Shown piece after piece: positions 56,135 to 64,000 of a stretch of DNA of 64,000 bases. Location of the stretch: contig CM049311.1 of assembly GCA_026874595.1 (NCBI GenBank), forward strand, positions 12,677,676-12,741,675, written 5' to 3'. Position 1 is the stretch's first letter, and every line of letters begins with the position of its first letter. Below the pieces are notes generated by a model. The model was not told where the DNA came from. It ran no database searches and saw only the letters and a list, made by a program, of their open reading frames with translations. The stretch is from Sipunculus nudus (Eukaryota; Annelida; Sipuncula; Golfingiida; Sipunculidae). The position numbers and the translations under genes were made by a program.

Positions 56135-59100
56135 TATATATATATTTTACACAAGAGGATGTGTGTTATTATTTTACCATGTTTTATTGTTATAATTAGT
56201 AATTTTCTAGCACTTTTTTAAAATTACTTTTGCTGTTTTCATTATCTTGGATAAACACCACATATTTGTATATTTTATTATATTAGTTCTATGGGCCAGA
56301 GGCCTTAATACCTGAATAAATATTCATTCATTTATTGAACTGCTATATGTTAATTTAGACTGCTTTGTCAGTTAATATTAAAATTAAAGATCTTGTAAAA
56401 AAAGCATTAGTAATAGGCCTACATGTAAATGATTTAGCATTTTCAGTGCTAAAGCCTTGGATCATTATTTTGTGCTGATAATTCAGGAGTTATTTAGATA
56501 TGTGTGTTTCAGAGATGAAGTTGAGAAGCTGAGTGACCAGGTCAGCTGTATAAAGACAGATAGCAAAACCCAGCTTGATGAGGAGCACAAACAGGTAGTG
56601 ATTCCTAACAGTATGTACCTGTAAAATTAGCCTCAAATCTCTCCAAACAACCCCCACCTCACTGCATGGGATAGAGATGGCTTATATTATAATACTTACA
56701 AAAACAGCTCAGTTATCTGTTCTTAATTCTAGCAGTATAAATTACTCTTATATTGTAGCATCACTTGATAACCAGTATGTACTGACTAGAAGTTTTGCAA
56801 ACTCATTCATATTGGGCAGTAAATTGTAACTTGCCAGACATCTGAATAATCACAAATGGAATTTGCTGCAGATTGGGAAAATAAAGACAGACCTATCAGA
56901 GAAATGTAAGCAGATCAAAAGCCTGGAAGGAAAGTTGGAGGAAGCTCAGGAAGAAATTGCAAATAAAAATAAACTGGTGAAGGAATCTGAAAAAGAGGTA
57001 GGCAGAGTGCAGCCTTTGTATCTTAACATTGCACATTGGTCTGAAGACATGTTTCCCTGGCTTAAATTTTATATATTTAGTTACACACTATAATTAATAT
57101 TACTTGTGTTTATAATATATATATATATATATCTTTAGTAATGCCTATTCAAATTAAAAAAGACTAAAAAAGTATACGTATTTCTTCATAATGGCATTTT
57201 CAGTACAATTAATTTTGTGATAACTTGAGTTTATATATTAAGGATTAATTTACCTAAACAAATAAAATTTAACATGATGTCTACTTCAGTATCTTTAACT
57301 CCTGTTTAATCAATCAATTAGATCAAAGAACTACAGAAGACATCAAGCTCTTCTGTGAAAGAAAAGGAATCTGCTTTGAAAGAAATGATAGCTACACTTG
57401 AGAAGTACAAGCAAGAAAATGAAAAGATTGTAGCTAAGAAAGACAAAGAACTTGATGATTTGGAACAAAAATATAAGAAACTGGAATCTCAAAATGGTAA
57501 AGAACATATGAACCAGGTGAGAAATTAGCTGAACAATTTAAGGAGTACTGTACAGTCAAAGGCAAATGTGTGTGACTGATATGGATAAATGATTATTATT
57601 GTCTCTTAGAAAAATCATGAAATCTGCCATGTTATTTTTGGTATTCTTTTTGTAAAATTTTGCAGATATCTATACTTCAGCTACTGGTGACTTGTGCCAC
57701 CATTAATGAGAAAAAATTTAGATTTTTTGTTTAATGTACATGAGTGTCATCCAAAATTTAAACCCTGTTTGTTTTTGCACAGTCTGGATTATTTTTGATA
57801 TATCAAAATTTCAAATAATGCTCTTCATTTTGTAAAACACAAATAATACAGCCCATTTAAAGTATTATTATTAACTTTTGCAGGAAAAGCAGAATAAAGA
57901 TATGAAGCAACAGCTGACAAAACTGCAAAATGCCAACAAAGCTCTTAACAAAGAAAAGGTATGGTAAAATAATATGGCAACGTGTATAGATCCTAGCTCT
58001 AGTGTTATATAATGTTCACCTGTATTTCAGAGAAAACTTGTACTTGCTAAAAATGAACACTGTAGATTAATCTTTATTTATGCATTTTGTGTTTTTGTCT
58101 TACACTTATAATGTGTTTGTGCAATGGTTAATACTTTTTCATATCTGAAATCTGATTACAGGAAAATGCAGTGAAGAAGGTTACCGCCCTCGAGGAGGAA
58201 GCATCCAGATTCAGGTCAGATTTAGAAATCAAGGTCAGTGCAAAAGCGATGCTTCATCGGATTATATTAATTGTGCATCTATGAATCAGTTCTGATATTT
58301 ATTGTAGTTATTGATTTTTTTATGCCACAGGTCAATGCTAAATCTTGCAAATCCTTTGCCTTGAATAAACCATAATAAGTTCAGTTTTTCACATTGTCTT
58401 CATCATCAAGTAGTTCTTCAAAGCTCTCTTTGTTTACATATATGTAAGGGACCTGTGTATTAGTATACATGTGTAATTTTACTATAACTGTACATAAAAA
58501 CCAAAATATTCTTACAAATTCTTAATCTTTACATTCTTGCTTTCCAGTTACTTTAATCAATACTGTTATTGTTGAATAAGAAATGTTCTCTCATATAATA
58601 CCAGAAGATCATTCAAATATATCCTGTGTTGTCATGTGGACAAGGGATACACACTTTTGTGGCTTTTGTTTTATGAAGGCAGAGCAAGTCAGTTCCCTAG
58701 AGAGTGAAATCAGTGAATTAAAGAAAGCCTCTGTTGAGGCTGAAAAACTAACAGAGGAAATAAACAGTCACAAGGAAAACATTAAATCCCTAGAGGATAT
58801 AAGAGATGAATTGAAGAAAGAGAAAGAAAAATTAGAAAAGCAAATAAGCAAACTGACAGAGAGAAATTGTGCTGCGAGCAAAGAGCTTGAAGCTGTCAAA
58901 AAAGAGCTGGAAGAGACACGGGAAGTTGTTAAGAAACTACAGGACCAACCAAAGACACCCACCACACCCTCTGGCATCCCTAGAGCCAAACCAAATACAA
59001 GGGTAGCAAGAACACCTCAGGTAGGTGTAAAAACAATGCAAGGATTACTGCATATTCTGACCAGGAAAACTTTTTAATATATTTGGATTTCTTTTAACAT

Positions 59101-61095
59101 AAAATAAAACACATTAATATTCATGATGTAGATGAAAATATGTAGACATTAACCTACCGGTATTTAGACATGTTTGAAATAAATACGGAATAGGAAATAT
59201 GATTTACAAATCCACTCGCAACCTCCCACAGTATCTATGTCCAGTCACCTCATTGGCAATACCAACCCTCTGTTTTTCAAGTTTTCTAGTCAAAGCTTAT
59301 TTAGTTAATAATAATATATTATTTGGGACATAAAAAGCAGATATGCTCGATGAATGAGTACATCATGTACAACATTTGAAGCATATGCCATGATTTGGAA
59401 GATAGCTTGGAACATTAGCTTATGTATAAATGAGCATTTTTTCCTGTAAAATAGATGTTTAGGATAACCATCTGTGGTTGTGTCAGCATCTCTTCTAAAC
59501 TTAATATATAGTTAATGTGAAATTTTTAGCTTTGTCAAAATTTTAAATTTTTTTCCCTAAGGTATAATCAAATCTTTGTAAATAAAAACATAAGAAACCT
59601 TGGAAATAATACCAAATGATATATACTAGGTTCCCAACCATCCTGGAAATCATGTGAAATCCTTGAAAGTAAATTGTATACTTCCAGTCAGGGAAAAAGG
59701 AAACTTAAGAACAATTCCTCAAATCAGGAATATAGGCAGGAAAAAAACTGTTCCAAAATAGGAAGGGGTCATTCTGTTATATTTTGTCCAATGGCCAAAC
59801 AATTTATCCACATAGTGATTCATGGCTATAAGGCACTGCAATTACTGTTAACTTCAACAAAGTTGCAGACATTTCAGATCAGAAATTTTCATGTGGAAAA
59901 AGTTATCCTCAAATTTTAAAATTCTATCAAGGTTAAGTGAGGGAAAGGTCAGAGAGATATTGTTTTCATGAAATGGTTAGAAATTTGTATATATTGGTCT
60001 AAATAGTGACCAGTTGTACTCTTTAATTAGTGATCAGTGTCACTAAGTGATGCCAATATCTTCAAAGTTCTAGTTTAGATGTTCCTTGAATTCAGTTATT
60101 TAATTCTGAAACCAATTACCTGTTCATAGGTGGCCCCTGTACCAGCAACACCTCAGCAACCTTCAGCACCAAGGACTCCCACTCACAGCATCCTGAGGCA
60201 GGCCTCTTCATCTTGTAAGAAACGTGGCAGGGTCATGTTTGCTACTGACAGTGGCAACAAGAGTCCAAACTCTGATCGTGGGTCAGATTCCTCATCTTCT
60301 GAACTTATGGAAGTGGAGGTAGTTAACTTCTACAGGTGTCCTTCAGCAATCAGTTCTCAATTATTTCGTTTTTTACATGTTTTAGCAAAATTGAGAATAT
60401 AGGATATGAGAGGAAACTGGATATTTCTGTCTTTAAATTTCTGTTTATTTTAAAATGTAGTTTTAATGTGCCAGTATATTTAGCAAATTGACATGAAAAA
60501 TGAATGCCTAAAATGCAGAACTGTACATATGATAATTGATATTGACCAAACCCAGTAGCCATTGTGGCACAGAGTGGAACCATTTGAATGTTTAATATGT
60601 CATTAGTGTGATATATAAATAATGAATTACATATTTATAAATATAATTTTGCCTGTCATTTTTCATTTGTGTTTTAAAATTTATTTTGATTTTCTGGAGT
60701 CTTTTAATTTTCAATAGTTCTCTTAAATTACTGTCTGCTGTAAAATATAGAATTACAGTGATCATAGATATATTGAATCATGCTGGTTATAAGCCCTTCT
60801 CTGTATCATTTGGGTCAAACTTTTGTATGTGAGTTGGTTTCAGATAAGGTTGTAAGGATGCATGCAAGCCTCAAATATTTCCTAGCTTTTTGTGTGTGGT
60901 GTATACTGTTTGCTTTTAACATAGGTTGGAGAATTCGTGAGTGTTAGTGTAACACCCAAAAAAACTATCACAGTAAAGCCGTCACCAAAAATGAGGTTGG
61001 CCAATGAAAAGGCCTCACCAGGTGTGAGAAAGTCTCGGATCCCACTAAGACCTGTCCCTAGGGCATCACCTGTATCCAAGCCCCTGCAGAAGAAG
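44685..61095 (+). CDS. SYCP1: synaptonemal complex protein 1 orthologue (partial, 24 exons)
   Basis: Exons: 44685-44693 (candidate start), 45010-45073, 45585-45724, 46104-46169, 47220-47287, 47578-47651, 47986-48044, 48365-48434, 48818-48891, 50241-50349, 50798-50892, 51257-51441, 51932-51999, 54369-54430, 54915-55127, 55540-55610, 56513-56594, 56872-56997, 57322-57516, 57884-57958, 58162-58233, 58679-59020, 60130-60318, 60925-61095. They sum to 2679 nt with consistent phases (893 codons; human SYCP1 is 976). The product is a long Glu/Lys/Leu/Gln coiled coil, then a Ser/Thr/Pro-rich basic tail. The N-terminal AEKIRKWKVQTEIELKQK and ATRVMCNALKEY match the conserved metazoan SYCP1 block. SYCP1 is the transverse filament linking homologous chromosome axes in meiotic prophase. 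The last exon is missing and the true start is uncertain. Confidence 0.85.
45203..45400. repeat. dispersed ~200-bp repeat, intron copy 1
   Basis: Shares GCCATAAG-GAT-ACCTTATT, ATAAAGTCCTATCTACATT and GTGATTCACATGACCTCCAT with copy 2 at 46504-46700, in the same orientation and roughly 85% alike by eye. Two copies in neighbouring introns show it is a mobile or duplicated repeat. The class is unknown. Confidence 0.7.
46504..46700. repeat. dispersed ~200-bp repeat, intron copy 2
   Basis: Second copy of the 45203-45400 repeat. It follows a (TA)n tract at 46365-46421. An open frame across it (46542-46748) is therefore not a gene. Confidence 0.7.
48539..48626. repeat. 43-bp tandem duplication in an SYCP1 intron
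   Basis: GAATTTATAATGGTAATTAA followed by TCTTCTAGTGGTTGTCTCT occurs twice in tandem with a 43-bp period and one mismatch region. Confidence 0.8.
51437..51446 (+). other. non-canonical GC splice donor of SYCP1 intron 12
   Basis: The exon ends ...AAATTAAACAG and the intron would start GCAGGA. The next exon (51932) needs a phase-2 junction, and no in-phase GT is available before the in-frame TAA at 51462. GC-AG introns are a known minor class. Confidence 0.55.
52594..54050 (+). repeat. molluscan-type TTTTTAGCTCAGCT dispersed repeat with AGGTCA arrays
   Basis: It begins TTTTTAGCTCAGCTAACTG...TCTGAGCTAT and ends about CTGAGCATTAAGACCCCTGGGTCCCTAG. The inside holds degenerate tandem modules of about 130-190 bp, each with (A)GGTCAAAGGTCAAGGTCAC wording. 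A related copy starts at 62838. It sits in SYCP1 intron 13 and has no coding frame. Confidence 0.7.
54590..54790 (-). repeat. tRNA-derived SINE-like repeat in an SYCP1 intron
   Basis: On the minus strand TTAGTGAAGCAGTAGAACG (A-box-like) is followed by GGTTCGACTCC (B box, 54671-54661), with a non-tRNA body after it containing two TTTCTATTTTCA-type repeats. No intact cloverleaf is present, so a SINE is preferred over a tRNA gene. Confidence 0.5.
56097..56146. repeat. (TA)n microsatellite
   Basis: An interrupted TA tract in intron 16 of the SYCP1-like gene. Confidence 0.85.
57322..61095 (+). other. SYCP1: SYCP1 exons 19-24: coiled-coil end and basic tail
   Basis: The coiled coil ends in exon 22 (KELEETREVVKKLQDQ) and switches to TP-rich sequence (KTPTTPSGIPRAKP). 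Exon 23 carries KKRGRVMFATDSGN and an acidic Ser cluster (SDSSSSELMEVE), resembling the KKRKTAFEF...SDSSE stretch of vertebrate SYCP1. Exon 24 is basic (TPKKTITVKPSPKMRL, RKSRIPLRPVPR) and ends at a donor (61096). The DNA-binding C-terminus that anchors to chromosome axes is therefore partly present, with at least one more exon to come. Confidence 0.75.
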
Positions 61096-62837
61096 GTATG
61101 GATAGTGTTTAATTGGATCACCCAGTAATACAAAAAAAAACATACCAGTACTAGAGCAAATAAACCAGCAGCACCCATAATGCTCTTAAGCTCATAGAGC
61201 AGATAAAAGCTTCAGGAGTTAATCTGCCCAGAATTTCATGAAGTCAGACAAGAGCTATTTCATAAATGATAAGCCCAGGGGCTTTGTCTAGTACTGAAAT
61301 ACATTTTATTCCCACACCATATATCTTCCTTAAGGTTCCAAGTCCAACCATATTGACAGCTGCATAATTGATCAATATAATCATCTTGACAAAAGATTAT
61401 CAATTATGTCATCATAGAGTTATATTGATGGAGTTGATTTTACAATCATCCCCCAGGCATATCCATTACCTGCAGTGCATTGATGTTTAATCATTTGCAT
61501 TGTGTTTCATCCTGAGCATTACTCATCAAAGGGTCAGTGCATTAACTGTTTAGTATCAATGAAGTTATTACAGGAGGTCATCACCTGGGCATATAGCACA
61601 CTTTCCACTGTTTAAGCGGCTCATCGTACATTACTTGACAAAGCCACTTACTGACTAGATGTGACAGTGTCATCAACCAAACTGATTGTATTCACTGCTT
61701 ACCATGGATTGAGTTCAGTGGTGTCAATTCATCTTTCAGAGTGGGGGGGGGGGGATGACTCTAGACATGACACCCCCCCCCCCCCACTCACACAAGTATA
61801 TAAATACATGCAAACCTGATAACTATGTACAACTATATATATATCTCTCTCTTTTTAATGTCTGTATGACACATTTCAAATATATATACTTAATCAGATT
61901 TCAAATGTATGATTACAATTAAGTATGAGGTTTTTGGAAATAAGGTATTACGTTTCCAGAATATATTAATTCTAAACCAGGTTTAGATATAAAATGGAAC
62001 CAAAGTCTATAATTTTATTTATTGCTGTATTTCATTTCTCAATATATATATGATGTTCTCTGAATCTAGTGGGGCTGATGATTACATTGACCATCCCCCC
62101 TTAACAAAAAGGGGGGGGAGGGGTATATACCCCCATCCCCTCCTGTATTGACGCTACTGGTTGTTTTCATGGTAGCTTCTCTCCAAGGTGCATCAGATCT
62201 TTATTCCATGCCCTCTTCACTCCTTACCTACTTGAGTACTAGTATATTCTCTATGTTTATCCAGTCTCATTTTATTTTACTGTGTTTATATATACTGGCC
62301 AAACCTTTACAAAAATAAATTGGCAGTCCAGTCAATAAAATACAACGTACAATAAATATTGTGCATACAAAAAAATAAGTTTCTATTTTTATTAGACTAA
62401 ACTAGCCCACGTGACAACACAGTGTCAGTACACACTGACTACCGTAATTTCAGGTGATCAAATTTCCACAGATAACTTCTAGATAATGTAAAATTTGGTC
62501 TCAGATTTTTAGTGTGTTTGTCTAATTTTTTACTTTTACACATCTACTTATTTGTTACTGGAAGATGTTTATACCAACTTCCACGATTATTGCATTAATT
62601 ATAAGCTGTGTTTACAGAAGTTTTCAAATATCAATACTTAAAGCCCAGCTGCCATTCAGTCGTGTTGAGGTGTAGCATTCAGTCCTTGTTCATCTCCATT
62701 TCAGTTGAAAGCTGTGGTTTAGCTATGTCCGTCAGTTTTGTATAATATTTTATAGAACCCTTCTGCCTTTTGTATTTAGTGTAATACATTAAATTCAAAT
62801 AGTTAGCCCATATGAAAATATAATTTTAAAAAGTACT
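61096..62837. other. SYCP1 3' intron or flank
   Basis: No convincing terminal exon. One weak candidate follows TTATTACAG at 61574, reading EVITWAYSTLSTV then stop. The stretch also contains paired poly-G/poly-C runs at 61741-61787 and near 62095-62125. Confidence 0.35.
61741..61787. other. poly-G/poly-C inverted pair
   Basis: GTG12 and C13AC arms flank ATGACTCTAGACATGACA, a potential GC-only hairpin, and the G-run is a possible G-quadruplex former. Confidence 0.7.
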
Positions 62838-64000
62838 TTTTTAGCTCAGCTGACTGAACGTCATCTGAGCTATAAGCAGTCGCTCTTTTTCCGTCGTCTG
62901 TCTGTCTGTCGGGCTGTCTGTCTGTCCATCTGTTAACAGATAACAAATTGTAACAAATATCCCAAGAATCTTCTCACTTGACATCCAGGGAGGTCTATGA
63001 AAAATCTCCTTGGAAACCTAAAATTAGGTTTCTGTTACCCATTCATATCCTTTGAGCTATGGGGCTCAAACTTAACCCCCCAATAATAATTAAAAATTTC
63101 ATACAAAACCTTCAGTTTCTGAACAACTTATGCATTGATCACCATGATTCTTTGCATGCATATTCATCATTGAGTGTTTCATTAGTTCCTTTAGACCGGT
63201 GGCACCACATGGATTTTTTAGCGAACCTGTGAGCTTATGCGATGGTGTGGCGTTGTCCATCTTCCGTTGTCTGTACGTTAACCCATACTATCTTGAAAAC
63301 GGCAAGAGTTAGCATCAAGAAATTTTATGCAAAAAATTAGTCATCTAAAAAACTCGGATTTTGCTTATTTTTTGGCTAACTGCATTTTCTTAGATTTTAT
63401 AGGAAAAAAGCTAAAAAAGCTTTAAAAATCTTCTCCTCCAAAAATGTTCAGCCAAATTGTCAGATATTTCACAAAAATGATTCCTGGAACAATCTCTCTC
63501 AAGTCTGTTCGAATGGTTTAAGTTCGGTGATTTTTGGCCGAGTTACAGGAAGTTGAACTTAGTCATCTGTCCAAAAAACCATACTAAAATTACAATCTCA
63601 GAAACAGCTGGAGCTATCATCACCAAATTTTATGACAATGTTGGTCACATAGGTCATATCTGAAATTGAGGAATTGGTCTCACCACCTGCATCGGCCTTT
63701 TTTGTTCGGGGGTCATCAGTGCCCGTATCATACTGACGGCTACATGCAAGAAACTTCTTCTCAGAAACCATATGGCTAAATTGTTTAATATCGCACAGAA
63801 ATGATCCTAGGGTAGTGATTTCTGAAGTTTGTTCAATTGGTTTCAGTTCAGTGACTTTTGGCTGAGTTATGGGAAGCTGAATTTAGTCATATGCCATAAC
63901 ATCCCATTTTATCTCAGTTGATACAAAGATCTTCTTCTCAAAAACCACTGGGCCGAATTCTTAAATCTCACACATTAATTATCCTTAGATGTTGATAATT
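62838..64000 (+). repeat. second TTTTTAGCTCAGCT dispersed repeat, runs off window
   Basis: It starts TTTTTTAGCTCAGCTGACTG...ATCTGAGCTATAAGCAG, followed by TCTGTCTGTC runs. A second module begins near 63215 (TTTTTTAGCGAACCTGTGAG). Later modules repeat AAATTGTCAGATATTTCACA-like and CAGTTCAGTGACTTTTGGC-like wording. No coding potential. Confidence 0.6.

Larger units (their letters stand above)
50241..56997 (+). other. SYCP1: SYCP1 exons 10-18: central coiled coil
   Basis: Heptad-rich sequence without prolines, for example LQRFAQQAEEKQNYTDQL, VDLKKNISDLEKKLDSL and LKRENTRLKKDIE. The rod presumably spans the central region of the complex. Introns vary from 0.35 to 2.4 kb; the longest (52000-54368) hosts a 1.4-kb dispersed repeat. 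The junction after exon 12 uses a GC donor. Confidence 0.75.

Noticed and set aside
44685-61095. Identification as myosin tail, SMC protein or generic golgin
   Set aside because: Coiled-coil composition alone would allow these, but the ordered KIRKWKV...ELKQK, ENLSLKLKEE and ATRVMCNALKE blocks and the KKRGRVMF/SDSSSSE tail fit SYCP1; there is no motor or ATPase domain.
61574-61615. Last SYCP1 exon
   Set aside because: The acceptor is weak and the 13-residue tail resembles nothing in the family; listed only as a candidate.

Overview
The window is from an animal nuclear genome, most likely a mollusc and probably a bivalve. It is AT-rich and full of TA microsatellites and poly-G/poly-C tracts. 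It holds a long gene of many small exons with GT-AG introns, and it carries DIRS-type, L1/Tx1-like, CR1-like and pogo-like transposable elements. It also has a dispersed repeat starting TTTTTAGCTCAGCT that I associate with molluscan genomes. That last point is recall, not a search.

Layout. 1-5.4 kb: mostly non-coding, with a 1.25-kb pogo/Tigger-type element at 681-1926 that keeps a CENP-B/psq-like transposase N-terminus. 5.4-16.2 kb (minus strand): one enormous exon encoding a secreted Thr/Ser/Pro-rich mucin-like protein. It has a signal peptide and roughly 180 copies of a 19-residue (57-bp) repeat in higher-order blocks, and ends in a good splice donor. 19.9-21.4 kb (minus): a broken C-type lectin domain gene. 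23.1-24.9 kb: a purine/G-rich island with unrecognised, decaying open frames.

26.1-39.2 kb is a nested transposon cluster. A DIRS-order tyrosine-recombinase retrotransposon (minus, 26128-30554) has split direct repeats that look identical by eye, yet its gag and RT are broken. A LINE with an intact 1219-residue ORF2 (minus, from 31109) sits between two direct copies of a 1.05-1.10 kb segment. A 5'-complete but 3'-truncated CR1-like LINE follows (plus, 37.0-39.2 kb).

A TA-flanked inverted-repeat element with nested palindromes lies at 42302-43373. From about 44.7 kb to at least 61.1 kb the plus strand carries 24 exons (2679 nt, 893 codons, all phases consistent) of a synaptonemal complex protein 1 (SYCP1) orthologue. 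It has one apparent GC-AG intron. Its true 5' exon is uncertain and its last exon was not found. Dispersed repeats and tRNA-derived SINE heads sit in its introns.

The genes do not form a pathway: an extracellular mucin, a dead lectin gene and a meiotic axis-linking protein are separated by transposon-derived DNA. The strongest second-look items are the intact LINE flanked by kilobase-long direct repeats, the DIRS element with near-perfect repeats but dead ORFs, the mucin repeat architecture, and the unexplained 23-25 kb island.
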